Shown here one piece after another: positions 7,638 to 16,170 of a stretch of 64,000 nucleotides of DNA. The number at the start of each line of letters is the position of its first letter. The first letter of the stretch is position 1. Location: the NCBI RefSeq assembly GCF_030695125.1, contig NZ_JAUYTP010000068.1, positions 124,001 through 188,000 on the forward strand. The letters run 5' to 3'. A program made the position numbers and the translations under genes. The notes beneath the pieces were generated by a model, which was given only the letters and a program-made list of their open reading frames with translations, searched no databases and had not been told where the DNA came from. This DNA comes from Allobosea sp. GTDB lineage: Bacteria > Pseudomonadota > Alphaproteobacteria > Rhizobiales > Beijerinckiaceae.

Positions 7638-8522
7638 ATGCTCGTCGCGACACTGGTTTCCGCCCATGGACAGGCCCTGCTCGACGACTCCCTGCTGAAG
7701 CGCCTCGAAACGGTCCCCGGAGCGCTGCGCAGCCAGCGCCTCGACGGCGCCATCGCCGCCGACCTCTTCGCGGAAGCGCGCGATGCGCGCAAGCTCGAAG
7801 CCGATCTGCGGGGGCTGCTCGGCGAAGCCGCAATCGACATCGTCGTGCAGCCCGCCGCGACGCGCCGCAAGGCGCTGTTCCTCGCCGACATGGATTCGAC
7901 CATGATCGGCCAGGAATGCATCGACGAACTCGCCGCCTATGTGGGCTTGAAGGAGAAGGTCTCCGGCATCACAGACCGTGCCATGCGCGGCGAGATCGCC
8001 TTCGAGCCGGCGCTGCGCGAGCGCGTCGCGCTGCTGAAGGGCGTGCCGCTCTCGGTCGTCGCGGAGATCATCGCGCAGCGCATCACCCTGACGCCGGGCG
8101 GGCGTGAACTGGTCATGACGATGGCCCGCCACGGCGCTTACACCGCTTTGGTCTCGGGCGGCTTCACCGTCTTCACCGGCCCGATCAGCGCGACGATCGG
8201 CTTCGACGAGCATCGTTCCAACACCTTGCTCGCGGAAGACGGCGTGCTGACCGGCGCCGTCGCCGAGCCGATCCTCGGCAAGCAGGCCAAGCTCGATGCG
8301 CTCGTTGAACTGCGCAGCAGCCGCGGGCTGACGCCGGCTCAGACTCTGGCGGTCGGCGATGGCGCCAACGACCTCGCCATGCTCGGCGAGGCCGGCCTCG
8401 GCGTCGCCTTCCGCGCCAAGCCGGCGGTCGCCGCGGCCGCTCATGCGCGGCTCGACCATGCCGATCTCACCGCGCTGCTCTATGCGCAGGGCTATACGGG
8501 TGCGGAGATCGTCCGGGGGTAA
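7638..8522 (+). CDS. serB: Phosphoserine phosphatase
   Basis: This 294-residue HAD-family enzyme performs the last step of serine synthesis, hydrolysing O-phosphoserine. About 80 residues of N-terminal regulatory region precede the catalytic domain. That domain has motif [18 protein letters not shown] (both Asp present), motif [13 protein letters not shown], the motif III Lys in [12 protein letters not shown], and motif [14 protein letters not shown]. The length matches alphaproteobacterial SerB. I chose the ATG at 7638; a TTG ten codons earlier would overlap miaA. There is no clear Shine-Dalgarno site before the ATG, which fits a leaderless or very short-leader message given the 17-base divergent gap. 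Confidence 0.93.
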   Translation: MLVATLVSAHGQALLDDSLLKRLETVPGALRSQRLDGAIAADLFAEARDARKLEADLRGLLGEAAIDIVVQPAATRRKALFLADMDSTMIGQECIDELAAYVGLKEKVSGITDRAMRGEIAFEPALRERVALLKGVPLSVVAEIIAQRITLTPGGRELVMTMARHGAYTALVSGGFTVFTGPISATIGFDEHRSNTLLAEDGVLTGAVAEPILGKQAKLDALVELRSSRGLTPAQTLAVGDGANDLAMLGEAGLGVAFRAKPAVAAAAHARLDHADLTALLYAQGYTGAEIVRG

Positions 8523-8544
8523 ACCGTCAGCGTCCCTGTGCTGC

Positions 8545-8649
8545 CGTCATCCTGGACCAGCCGCGAAGCGGCGCAGCCGGGATCCATCGTAGGGCCCGGT
8601 CGCGATCTATGATGGATCCCGGCCGGCCTTCGTCCGTCCAGGATGACGC
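8545..8649. repeat. Palindromic intergenic repeat, family A copy 1
   Basis: The element runs from CCGTCATCCTGGACCAGCCG to CCAGGATGACGCC, with internal GGATCCAT and ATGGATCC arms, so the whole about 105 bases can fold into one long hairpin. GCCGCGAAGCGGC forms a side hairpin. Copies of the same family lie at 36530-36641 and 50365-50472. Here it separates serB from the convergent cupin gene and may also end transcription from both sides. Confidence 0.75.
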
Positions 8650-8668
8650 CGGTGAGGACCGACCACTT

Positions 8669-9010
8669 TCAGTCCACGATGAACAGCTTCGCGCCGGTCG
8701 CCGTGCTGGAGCGATGCGCCTCGGCGCCGTCGGCGACCTGGTAGCTCATGCCCGCGGTGAGCGGCATCACTCGCCCGTCCTCCAGCGTCGTCTCCATCGA
8801 GCCCTCGAGGCACAGGATGATGTGGCCCTTGGAGCACCAATGGTCGGCGACATAGCCGGGCGAGTACTCGACCATGCGGACGCGGACCCGGTTGTCCGCC
8901 GGGCCGAAATACTGCGTGCGCCAGAACGCTTCGCCGACATCGCCGGCATGCCGCTCGGCGGGCACGGTGGACCAGTCGGTGGTCACGAAGGGGATGTCGC
9001 TCAGTTTCAT
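8669..9010 (-). CDS. Small cupin-fold protein (DHCW-motif type)
   Basis: This 113-residue single-domain cupin has a metal-binding region reading VADHWCSKGHIILCLEG; the D-H-x-C-type motif plus the second His is the basis of the family name DHCW-motif cupin. The second cupin strand carries HRSSTATGAKLFIVD. The ATG at 9010 has GGAGAAG upstream. No reaction is known to me for this family; many such proteins bind a metal and act on small molecules. It lies downstream of the Do protease gene on the same strand, but a strong terminator (9101-9126) separates the two, so it is probably transcribed on its own. Confidence 0.75.
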   Translation of the reverse strand: MKLSDIPFVTTDWSTVPAERHAGDVGEAFWRTQYFGPADNRVRVRMVEYSPGYVADHWCSKGHIILCLEGSMETTLEDGRVMPLTAGMSYQVADGAEAHRSSTATGAKLFIVD

Positions 9011-9100
9011 GGGGCTTCTCCGGTCGCAGCGGCTCGACTCTGCCACTGCGATGCACAGGCGACCAATGCATATCAGCGATGGGCGCGATCACCCGAACGC

Positions 9101-9126
9101 AAAAGGGCGGCCACAGGGGCCGCCCT
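9101..9126 (-). terminator. Rho-independent terminator after the Do protease gene
   Basis: Read on the minus strand, GGGCGGCC-cctgt-GGCCGCCC is a perfect 8-bp stem followed by TTTT. It begins 25 bases after the stop of the protease gene and closes the thyA-to-protease leftward gene run. Confidence 0.85.
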
Positions 9127-9151
9127 CGAACAGGCACGGTGGAGCCGAAGA

Positions 9152-10720
9152 TCAGTTCATCGACACGGCGACGAAGCGGACCTCGCCCTGGGCGTTGGAG
9201 ACCAGAAGCAGGGCCGACTTCTTGCCCTCCTTCTTCAGCGCATCGATGCGCTTGGTCACGTCCTCCGGCGAGTTGACCGCCTCCTGGCCGATCTCGACGA
9301 TCAGTTCGCCGACCTGAACACGCTTGTCGGCGGCGTTCGAGTTCGGATCGACCTTGGTGACGACCACACCCTTGACGCCCTCCTTGATCGAGTAGCGCTT
9401 GCGCAGCTCCTCGGTCTGCGGCGAGAATTCGAGACCGAGCGCCGCGGTGACTGCAGGCTTGGCCGGTTCGGCCGGAGTGCGCGCCGAGGCCGGCTGGACC
9501 TTCTCGCCATCCTCGAGACGGCCGAGCTTGACCGTCTTCACCTCTTCCTTGCCCTTGCGCATGATCGTGACCGGCACGTCCTTACCGACCGGTGTCGCGG
9601 CGACGATGCGCGGCAGGTCGCGGGAATCCTTGACCTCCTTGCCGTCGAACTTGGTGATCACATCGCCGACGTCGAGACCGGCCGGCTTGCCCGGGCCCTT
9701 CTCGTCGACACCGGCGACGAGCGCGCCGCGCGCCGTGCCCAGGCCGAGTGCCTCGGCCGTGGCGTCATCGACGCTCTGGATGCGCACGCCGAGCCAGCCG
9801 CGGCGGGTCTCGCCGAAATCGCGCAGCTGGTCGACGATCGTGGTCGCCAGCGAGGACGGCACGGCAAAGCCGATGCCGACCGAACCGCCCGTGGGCGACA
9901 GGATCGCCGTGTTGATGCCGATGACTTCGCCGGCCATGTTGAACAGCGGCCCACCCGAATTGCCCTTGTTGATGGCCGCGTCGGTCTGGATGTAGGTGTC
10001 GTAGGGGCCCTGCTGGATATCGCGGTTGCGCGCCGAGACGATGCCCGACGAGACCGAACCGCCGAGCCCGAACGGATTGCCGATCGCCATCACGGGATCG
10101 CCGATGCGCATCTTGTCGGAATCGCCGAACTTCACCGCCGGCAGCGGCTTGTCGTGCTTCACGCGCAGGACCGCGAGGTCGACCTTGGCGTCCTTGCCGA
10201 CGACCTCGGCCTTCAGCCGCAGGCCGCTGTTGAAGATCACCGTGATCTCGTTGGCGTCGCCGATGACGTGGTTGTTGGTGACGACGAGGCCCGAGCCGTC
10301 GATCACGAAGCCCGAACCGGCCGATTGCGAACGCCGCTGCTGCGGGGCCTGCCCCTGGCCCTGGCCCTGCTGGCCCTGGCCGCGGCGGTTGAAAAATTCC
10401 TCGAACAGATCGCCGAAGGGGGTGTCGGGGCCCAGCTGCGGAATCTGCGGCAGCGTGCGACCGCGCGTATCGCTCGTCGTCACGGCTGCGATGTTGACCA
10501 CGGCCGGCATCACGCGCTCGGCGAGATCGGCCAGAGAGACCTGGCCCTGAAGGATCGGCGCCGACGCCGTCTGGGCCGAGGCGACGATCGGGGATGCCAG
10601 CAGCGCCAATCCGGCGACGCCCGCCGCCAGCATGCCGCGGCGCGCGCGACGCAGCACCGCATGGGGGAACCGGGAGGGAGCCGAGGCGGAAGCGGGGGCG
10701 AGAGAGGTGAGCGTTGCCAT
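9152..10720 (-). CDS. Do-family periplasmic serine endopeptidase (DegP/HtrA type)
   Basis: This 522-residue periplasmic protease/chaperone degrades or refolds misfolded envelope proteins. The long basic signal region ends near SIVASA-Q50 (hydrophobic 30-48). The trypsin-like domain holds the triad His151 (TNNHVIG), Asp181 (VDLAVL) and Ser255 (GNSGGP). A Gly/Gln-rich loop (GQGQQGQGQGQ) sits at 114-124, in the LA-loop position. Two PDZ domains follow, about 275-375 and 420-515. The ATG has GAGGAC upstream. It is the last gene of the leftward run hflK-hflC-DUF2065-protease, the usual alphaproteobacterial arrangement linking HflKC membrane quality control to periplasmic proteolysis. Confidence 0.93.
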   Translation of the reverse strand: MATLTSLAPASASAPSRFPHAVLRRARRGMLAAGVAGLALLASPIVASAQTASAPILQGQVSLADLAERVMPAVVNIAAVTTSDTRGRTLPQIPQLGPDTPFGDLFEEFFNRRGQGQQGQGQGQAPQQRRSQSAGSGFVIDGSGLVVTNNHVIGDANEITVIFNSGLRLKAEVVGKDAKVDLAVLRVKHDKPLPAVKFGDSDKMRIGDPVMAIGNPFGLGGSVSSGIVSARNRDIQQGPYDTYIQTDAAINKGNSGGPLFNMAGEVIGINTAILSPTGGSVGIGFAVPSSLATTIVDQLRDFGETRRGWLGVRIQSVDDATAEALGLGTARGALVAGVDEKGPGKPAGLDVGDVITKFDGKEVKDSRDLPRIVAATPVGKDVPVTIMRKGKEEVKTVKLGRLEDGEKVQPASARTPAEPAKPAVTAALGLEFSPQTEELRKRYSIKEGVKGVVVTKVDPNSNAADKRVQVGELIVEIGQEAVNSPEDVTKRIDALKKEGKKSALLLVSNAQGEVRFVAVSMN

Positions 10721-10806
10721 CAGTGTCCTCGTGAATTCAGATTCGGGCGTGCCGCGCGATGCAAAAACTAACCCAGAGTGAACCTCGAATTGCGGCGGAA
10801 GGTCGA

Positions 10807-10839
10807 CACATGATCATGTCCATCGAACACGATCATGTG
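10807..10839. repeat. Inverted repeat with two palindromes
   Basis: CACATGATC (10807-10815) and GATCATGTG (10831-10839) are perfect inverted copies around a 15-base loop. The left half is itself a perfect palindrome (ACATGATCATGT, 10808-10819), and the right half CACGATCATGTG nearly so. It lies between the DUF2065 stop and the protease start, so it could be an operator for the protease gene or an RNA hairpin. There is no T run. Confidence 0.5.
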
Positions 10840-10852
10840 CGCCCGGCTGCCC

Positions 10853-11038
10853 TCAACCCCGGGCGAGCCAGACCAGAACCACGCCGACCACCGCAGAGGC
10901 GAGGCCGATCAGCCTCATCCTCTCCGGCGGCGTCTCGGCGGCGCTGCGCAGCGCATCTTTCGCGAGATTGGGCACCGCTGCAAACAGCAGGCCCTCGATC
11001 GCGAAAACAAGGCCAAGCGCCGCGATGAAATCAAACAT
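10853..11038 (-). CDS. DUF2065 small membrane protein (YjeT-like)
   Basis: This 61-residue inner-membrane protein has two hydrophobic helices (about residues 3-21 and 42-58) joined by a polar loop that contains a conserved PxxRMRLIGL stretch. It matches DUF2065, a family found next to hflC in many proteobacteria. It follows hflC after 21 bases on the same strand and precedes the Do protease gene, so it is in the hflKC operon. The function is unknown. The genomic link suggests a part in, or a passenger of, the HflKC-FtsH membrane quality-control assembly. Confidence 0.8.
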   Translation of the reverse strand: MFDFIAALGLVFAIEGLLFAAVPNLAKDALRSAAETPPERMRLIGLASAVVGVVLVWLARG

Positions 11039-11059
11039 GCGCGACGCCTATGGTGGAAA

Positions 11060-11986
11060 TCAGGGCTGCGCCGGCGCCGGCACGGCCGGCGCTGCGGGAG
11101 CCTGATCGCGACGCGGCGCGTTGGGACCGTTGAAGAACCGGAAGAACGGCGAATCCGGCGATAGGACCATGCGCGTATCGCCCGCCTTGATGCTCGCCTC
11201 ATAGGCCTGCATCGAGCGGTAGAAGGCGAAGAACTCCTCGTCCTGGCCGAAGGCCTTGGCGAAGACACGGTTACGCTCGCCTTCGCCCTGACCACGCACC
11301 TCGTCGGACTGACGCTGCGCCTCGGCCACGATCACGGTCGAATCCCTGTCCGCGCGAGCCCGGATCTCCTGGGCCTGCTGGGCACCGAGCGCGCGCGCTT
11401 CGGCCGCCTCGCGCTGACGTTCCGTCTGCATCCGCTGGAACACGGCGGCCGAGTTGGCGGCCGGCAGATCGACGCGCCGAAGCCGGACGTCCACGACCGT
11501 CATGCCGAAACGGGCAGCCTCGCGGTTCACCTCGTCACGGATGCGGTTCATCAGCCGCGCCCGGTCGTTGCGGACCATGGAGGTGAAGCTCGCCTCGGCC
11601 AGCACCGAGCGCACGTTACCATTGACGATCGACGCGAGCTGGGAGTTGGCCCGCGGGATGTTGTTGACCGCCTGGTAGAAGCGCAGCGGATCGGAGATGC
11701 GGTAGCGCGTGAAGGCATCGACCACGAGACGCTTCTGGTCCGAGGCGATGATTTCCTGCGCCGGCAGGTCGAGATCGAGGATGCGGTTGTCGAGCAGGGT
11801 GACCTGCTCGAACGGAGCCGGCAGCTTGAAGTAGAGGCCGGGCGCGGTGACGACGCTGCGGACCGCGCCGAAGCGCAGCACAAGAGCCGATTGCGTCTGC
11901 TGGACCACGAAGGTCATCGCATAGAAGACGATCGCGGCCAGTCCGAGGACGACGAGCAGGCCGATGCGGATGATGCCACTGTTCAT
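11060..11986 (-). CDS. hflC: HflC, SPFH-family modulator of the FtsH protease
   Basis: This 308-residue protein pairs with HflK in a large membrane-bound complex that encloses and restrains FtsH. One N-terminal transmembrane helix (about residues 7-28) precedes the SPFH/band-7 domain (VVQQTQSALVLRFG through about 200), with the coiled-coil ERQREAAEARALGAQQAQEIRA following. The C-terminal tail is Ala/Pro-rich. The bulk should lie in the periplasm. Its ATG overlaps the hflK stop by ATGA. The length and order hflK-hflC are standard. Confidence 0.95.
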   Translation of the reverse strand: MNSGIIRIGLLVVLGLAAIVFYAMTFVVQQTQSALVLRFGAVRSVVTAPGLYFKLPAPFEQVTLLDNRILDLDLPAQEIIASDQKRLVVDAFTRYRISDPLRFYQAVNNIPRANSQLASIVNGNVRSVLAEASFTSMVRNDRARLMNRIRDEVNREAARFGMTVVDVRLRRVDLPAANSAAVFQRMQTERQREAAEARALGAQQAQEIRARADRDSTVIVAEAQRQSDEVRGQGEGERNRVFAKAFGQDEEFFAFYRSMQAYEASIKAGDTRMVLSPDSPFFRFFNGPNAPRRDQAPAAPAVPAPAQP

Positions 11987-13152
11987 CGGACAGCTCCCGT
12001 CTGCGGGGCGCCCGGAACGGGGCGCCTCTGCTGCAACTGGTCGAGCGGCAGATAGGGCACGACGCCCTGCCCGCCGGCCGTGCCGTCGAGGATGATCTTG
12101 TCGGTGCCGCCCAGCACGCGTTCCATCGTCTCGAGGAAGAGACGTTCGCGCGTCACAGCCGGCGCCAGCTTGTACTGCTCGTAGACCGCGTTGAAGCGGC
12201 TCGCCTGACCGAGCGCCTCGGCGACGGTCTGCTCCTTGAAGGCTTCCGCCGACTGGATCAGCTGGGCCGCGCGACCGCGCGATTCCGGCACGACGCGGTT
12301 GGCATAGGTCTCGGCCTCGTTGCGCAGGCGCTCCTGGTCGGCTCGCGCCGCCTGGACGTCACGGAACGCATCGATGACCTGCTGCGGCGGATCGACCTTC
12401 TGCAGCTGCACGAGGCGGATCTGCACGCCGGCATTGTAGCCGTTCAGCGTCTCCTGCATCAGCTGGCGCACTTCGGTTTCGATCGCGGCGCGGTCCGTGG
12501 TCAGCACGGGCTGGATGTTGCGCCGGCCGATGATCTCGCGCATCGCGCTCTCGGCGACGGCCTTCACCGTGCCCGGCGGGTCCTGGATGTTGAAGACGTA
12601 GTTCTCAGGCGCGGCCGGATCGATCTGCCACTGCACGATCACGTCGATGTCGACGATGTTCTCGTCGCCCGTGAGCATCAGGCTTTCTTCGATCACGTCG
12701 GACTGGCGCGAGGCGCGCACGGATTCGACGGTCCGGAAACCGACCTCGGTGGTGATGACGTTGGTGACCTGGGGCTTGATCACGGTCCCGATCGGATAGG
12801 GCCAGTTGTAGTTCAGGCCTTCGCCGGTCTTGCCGATGAACTGGCCGAAGCGCAGGTTCAGGCCGACCTCGTTCGGGCGAACGATGTACCAGCCCGTGAG
12901 CAGCCAGACCACGATCAGGGCGAGCAGGCCGAAGATCAGCCCCCTCCCGCCGAGATTGCCGCCGGGCAGCAGGTTTTTCAGCCTGTCCTGGCCACGACGA
13001 AGAATGTCTTCGAGATCGGGCGGGCCGCTGTTGCCGCCGCCGGAGCCGCTGCCCCAGGGGCCGCCGCCACCACCGCCGCCGCCGCTTCCCCCGCGCTGGC
13101 CCCAGGGTCCGCCCCCGTTATTGCCACCGCCGCTCTGGTTGCTCCAAGGCAT
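11983..13152 (-). CDS. hflK: HflK, SPFH-family partner of HflC
   Basis: This 389-residue membrane protein has a short N-terminal cytoplasmic part very rich in Gly, Ser, Asn and Pro (residues 4-45, with runs of eight Gly). A transmembrane helix follows at about 75-95 (LIFGLLALIVVWLLTGWYIV), then the SPFH domain with VGLNLRFGQF, and a coiled coil containing DQERLRNEAETYANRVVPESRG. I chose the ATG at 13152, which begins MPWSNQSGGG as in other alphaproteobacterial HflK; the longer frame adds non-family sequence. It is coupled to hflC by ATGA. HflKC oligomers surround FtsH and limit its access to membrane substrates. Confidence 0.94.
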   Translation of the reverse strand: MPWSNQSGGGNNGGGPWGQRGGSGGGGGGGGPWGSGSGGGNSGPPDLEDILRRGQDRLKNLLPGGNLGGRGLIFGLLALIVVWLLTGWYIVRPNEVGLNLRFGQFIGKTGEGLNYNWPYPIGTVIKPQVTNVITTEVGFRTVESVRASRQSDVIEESLMLTGDENIVDIDVIVQWQIDPAAPENYVFNIQDPPGTVKAVAESAMREIIGRRNIQPVLTTDRAAIETEVRQLMQETLNGYNAGVQIRLVQLQKVDPPQQVIDAFRDVQAARADQERLRNEAETYANRVVPESRGRAAQLIQSAEAFKEQTVAEALGQASRFNAVYEQYKLAPAVTRERLFLETMERVLGGTDKIILDGTAGGQGVVPYLPLDQLQQRRPVPGAPQTGAVR

Positions 13153-13305
13153 ACTTGCGCCGTTCCCTTTCTCTGCGACCAGCCGTGCCTCGCGGCGCCT
13201 GACGGTCGCGTGTCCGCGCTCCCTGGCGGAGCGTTCTGGGCTGAATTGGGCATGGGCCATGGATTCGTCAACGACGCAAGCCATTCATCGTCAACGGAAA
13301 GACGG

Positions 13306-13821
13306 TCAGACCCGGCGGCGAAACGTCGCGAAGGTAAACGGGTGCTCGTCGTCGGGGCTGCGCGGATGGCTTTCGCGCGCGCCAGCGTCGAAGGCGTTCC
13401 GGTCCCAATCGGGGAAGACGGCATCCCCCTCGGGCGCCGCGTGGACCAGCGTGAGCTCCAGCCGGTCCGCCAGCGGCAAGGCCTGCCGGTAGATCTCCGC
13501 ACCGCCCGCGACCGCCACGGAATCGGCGCCCATATCCGCGCCGAGGCGCTGCGCGCGCAAAAGCGCCTCGTCCAGCGCATGGGCGACATGGACGCCCTCG
13601 GGACGGTAGGCGAGGTCGCGCGTCAGGACGATGGTTTCCCGCCCCGGCAGAGGCTTGCCGATCGACAGGAAGGTCTTGCGCCCCATCAGCACCGGCCGCC
13701 CCAGCGTCAGGCTCCGGAAATGGCGCAGATCGGTCTTCAGCCTCCAGATCAGCCGGTTGTCGTCGCCGATGACGCCGTTATCGGCGATGGCCGCCACGAT
13801 GACGATGGGAAGCGCGGTCAT
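13306..13821 (-). CDS. folA: Dihydrofolate reductase
   Basis: This 171-residue NADPH-dependent enzyme reduces dihydrofolate to tetrahydrofolate. The motifs are VAAIADNGVIGDDNRLIWRL, with the acidic residue of the active site in TDLRHFR; GRKTFLSIGKPLPGR for NADPH; and VAGGAEIYRQALPLADRL. The usual Pro of the LPWxLPxDL stretch is absent (IWRLKTDL), which is seen in some alphaproteobacterial enzymes. It lies four bases behind the GNAT gene and in one run with thyA, fitting thymidylate synthesis: ThyA makes dihydrofolate and FolA recycles it. Confidence 0.94.
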   Translation of the reverse strand: MTALPIVIVAAIADNGVIGDDNRLIWRLKTDLRHFRSLTLGRPVLMGRKTFLSIGKPLPGRETIVLTRDLAYRPEGVHVAHALDEALLRAQRLGADMGADSVAVAGGAEIYRQALPLADRLELTLVHAAPEGDAVFPDWDRNAFDAGARESHPRSPDDEHPFTFATFRRRV

Positions 13822-13825
13822 CGCC

Positions 13826-14308
13826 TCACCCCTTCTCGGCCAGGCGCAAAAGCGCCTCGCCGTCGAGCCGCTTGACCGTCCATTCGTCCTGCGCCTTGGC
13901 GCCCAGCGAACGGTAGAACACGCGCGAGGGCTCGTTCCAGTTCAACACCCACCAGGCCAGGCGCGGCAGGCCCTCGGCGACGCAGCGCTTGGCCAATGCC
14001 GCGATCAGCGCCTTGCCGAGGCCGCGACCGCGATGCTGCGGATGCACGAACAGGTCCTCCAGCCAGATGCCGTGGCGGCCGCTGAAGGTCGAATAGGTGT
14101 AGAACCAGACCGAAAACCCCGCAGGCTCGCCCTCCCATTCGGCGATGTCGCAGAAGGCGCGCGGGTTGTCGCCAAACAGCGCCTCCGCGATCTCGGCCTC
14201 CGTCGCGACGACATGGTCGGCGAGTTTCTCGTAATCGGCGAGCGCCCTGATGAAATCGAGCACGAGGCCGGCCTCATCGGGCCGGGCGGGACGGATGATG
14301 AGGGTCAT
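13826..14308 (-). CDS. GNAT acetyltransferase of the diamine/spermidine (SSAT) type
   Basis: This 160-residue acetyl-CoA-dependent transferase has [20 protein letters not shown] followed by the CoA-binding loop [11 protein letters not shown], and [14 protein letters not shown] near the C-terminus. This series matches the spermidine/diamine N-acetyltransferase branch of GNAT proteins, which also act on thialysine. The likely substrate is therefore a diamine, polyamine or lysine analogue, but that is family inference. Its ATG overlaps the thyA stop (ATGA) and folA follows four bases later, so it sits in the thymidylate operon without an evident metabolic link. Confidence 0.82.
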   Translation of the reverse strand: MTLIIRPARPDEAGLVLDFIRALADYEKLADHVVATEAEIAEALFGDNPRAFCDIAEWEGEPAGFSVWFYTYSTFSGRHGIWLEDLFVHPQHRGRGLGKALIAALAKRCVAEGLPRLAWWVLNWNEPSRVFYRSLGAKAQDEWTVKRLDGEALLRLAEKG

Positions 14309-15114
14309 ATCGCGATCGGCGCCTTGATCGCCGGATGGGGATCGTAGCCCTCGATCGTCACATCGGCGAAGTTGAAGTCCTCAAGCCGGGTCACGGCCGG
14401 GTTCAGCGTCAGTTTCGGCAGCGGCCTGAACTCCCGGCCGAGTTGCAGCTTCGCTTGGTCGAGATGGTTCACGTAGAGATGCGTGTCGCCGAAGGAATGG
14501 ACGAAATCGCCGACGGCCAGCCCGGTGACCTGCGCCACCATATGGGTCAGCAGCGCATAGCTCGCGATGTTGAACGGCACGCCCAGGAACACGTCGGCCG
14601 AGCGCTGATAGAGCTGGCAGGAGAGTTTGGCCGGTCCTTCCGCCGAAGGCTGGACGAAGAACTGGAACAGGCAGTGGCACGGCGCCAGCGCCATCTTCGG
14701 AATATCGGCCGGATTCCAGGCCGAGACGATCAACCGCCGCGAATCCGGATTGCGTTTGATCTCGTCGACCAGCCAGGCGATCTGGTCGATCGTCGTGCCG
14801 TCGGGCGTCGGCCAGGAGCGCCACTGCCGGCCATAGACCGGGCCGAGCTCGCCATTGGCGTCGGCCCATTCGTCCCAGATCGTGACGCCGTTCTCCTGAA
14901 GGTAGCGCACATTGGTGTCGCCCCGCAGGAACCAGATCAGCTCGTGGATGATCGACTTGAGATGCAGCTTCTTGGTGGTAACGAGCGGGAAGCCCTCGCT
15001 GAGATCGAAGCGCATCTGGTGACCGAAGACGGCGAGCGTGCCGGTGCCCGTGCGGTCGTCCTTGCGGACGCCTTCGTCGAGAACGCGGCGAAGCAGGTCG
15101 TGATACTGGCGCAT
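14305..15114 (-). CDS. thyA: Thymidylate synthase
   Basis: This 269-residue enzyme methylates dUMP to dTMP using methylene-tetrahydrofolate. The key motifs are [33 protein letters not shown], the nucleophile Cys146 in [11 protein letters not shown], and [21 protein letters not shown], which binds dUMP. The length and the Cys position equal those of the short E. coli type. It is the first gene of the leftward run thyA, GNAT, folA and then hflKC. Pairing with folA is common because ThyA oxidises the folate cofactor. Confidence 0.96.
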   Translation of the reverse strand: MRQYHDLLRRVLDEGVRKDDRTGTGTLAVFGHQMRFDLSEGFPLVTTKKLHLKSIIHELIWFLRGDTNVRYLQENGVTIWDEWADANGELGPVYGRQWRSWPTPDGTTIDQIAWLVDEIKRNPDSRRLIVSAWNPADIPKMALAPCHCLFQFFVQPSAEGPAKLSCQLYQRSADVFLGVPFNIASYALLTHMVAQVTGLAVGDFVHSFGDTHLYVNHLDQAKLQLGREFRPLPKLTLNPAVTRLEDFNFADVTIEGYDPHPAIKAPIAI

Positions 15115-15339
15115 GGTCGAATCCCGGTCGAAACGGCGTCACCATAGCGGCAACCGCGCGCCATGGGGCGACAGGAGGTGCGTGGTCCACCGGTTTTCTC
15201 GCCCCGGTTTCGCGCCGCGGATCCTGGCATTCTCGCCCCTTTGGGGCCGCCGCGATCGCCAGGAATCGGAACCGGGCGGGCGCAGGGCGGTTGGTTTGGT
15301 GAAACCCGACCCACACCTTCGAGAGACGAGGAGATCCTC

Positions 15340-15648
15340 ATGACCTTGCGCACCACGGCCTCTGCGATCGTTCTGTCCACCCTGATGGCCCTGCCCGCGT
15401 CCCTGACCCAGGCCCAGCCCGCGTCCGACAGGCCCGCCAGTCCGGCGATTTCGATGGATGACGCCCGCCGCATCGCCAATGACAACGGCATGGTCCGGGT
15501 CGAGCAGATCGAACTCGACGACGGCAAATGGGAGATCGAGGGGCGCGACGCTGTCGGCGCCGAAATCGAGATCGACCTGCGCGCGACCGACGGCATGGTC
15601 ATCAAGATGGAGCGCGACCGTCCGGCAGCGGCCGGCGTCCGGCCTTGA
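15340..15648 (+). CDS. Secreted PepSY-like protein 1
   Basis: This 102-residue protein has a signal peptide (MTLRTTASAIVLSTLMALPA, cleavage likely after SLTQAQ or nearby). It then has one PepSY-type unit: MDDARRIANDNGMVRVEQIELDDGKWEIEGRD followed by IEIDLRATDGMVI, named here by its key parts WEIEGRD and the final DG. PepSY domains are small periplasmic modules, often inhibitory or binding; the target is unknown. The ATG has GAGGAG upstream. The next gene (15771) encodes a second protein of the same plan, so this looks like a tandem duplication. It is divergent from thyA. Confidence 0.75.
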   Translation: MTLRTTASAIVLSTLMALPASLTQAQPASDRPASPAISMDDARRIANDNGMVRVEQIELDDGKWEIEGRDAVGAEIEIDLRATDGMVIKMERDRPAAAGVRP

Positions 15649-15770
15649 ACGCGAGCCAGCCTCACGTGATCGGGAGCGGAAGTGACCGGCTGGCCCGGTG
15701 ACCGTTGCTTGTAGCGATACGAAATAGACCTCCGGCGCGACCCCGTTTCGCGTTGCGCGGGAGGCTTTCA

Positions 15771-16097
15771 ATGCAGACTATTTCCATGCTGGCCACGATC
15801 AGGGCGTCGATGAGCGCCGTTCTGCTCATGGCACCCCTGGGCGCTGCCATGCCGGCCCTCGCCAGTGCGACGCCGCCCGTCGTCCAGTCTCCGTCGGTGC
15901 GTATCCCCGCGGCGGCGGCCCAGCCCAGGCAAGCGATTGCCGAGGCGGCGGCGCGGCAGATCGCCTGGCGCTCGGGCATCGACCATATCGAGGAGGCGCT
16001 CCTTTGGGGCGATCGCTGGGAGATCGCCGGTCGCGACCGCGAGGGGAACGAGATCGCGCTGGACATCCACGCCTATGACGGGCGGGTTCTTCGTTGA
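15771..16097 (+). CDS. Secreted PepSY-like protein 2
   Basis: This 108-residue protein has a hydrophobic N-terminal signal (about residues 6-28, ending PALASA) and a C-terminal PepSY-like unit with GDRWEIAGRDREG and IHAYDGRVLR. The WEIxGRD core and the closing DGxV match the neighbouring gene at 15340. I chose the ATG at 15771, which has GGGAGG ten bases upstream; the frame opens earlier but without such a site. It is probably periplasmic with a protein-binding or inhibitory role. The pair is not part of a recognisable pathway here; tmRNA lies just downstream. Confidence 0.72.
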   Translation: MQTISMLATIRASMSAVLLMAPLGAAMPALASATPPVVQSPSVRIPAAAAQPRQAIAEAAARQIAWRSGIDHIEEALLWGDRWEIAGRDREGNEIALDIHAYDGRVLR

Positions 16098-16159
16098 GAG
16101 GCCCGCATTGAAATAAGCCGGCGATCCGTTCATCGGCTCTTTCCCCGCAGGCCGGCACC

Positions 16160-16170
16160 CCCTATATTGA
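16160..16170 (+). promoter_or_regulatory. Candidate promoter -10 region for tmRNA
   Basis: CCCTATATTGA contains TATATT (16163-16168) a few bases before the folded part of the tmRNA gene. The same 11 bases occur at 33144-33154 before the uvrD-type gene. No convincing -35 hexamer is seen at 17 bases. Confidence 0.35.
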
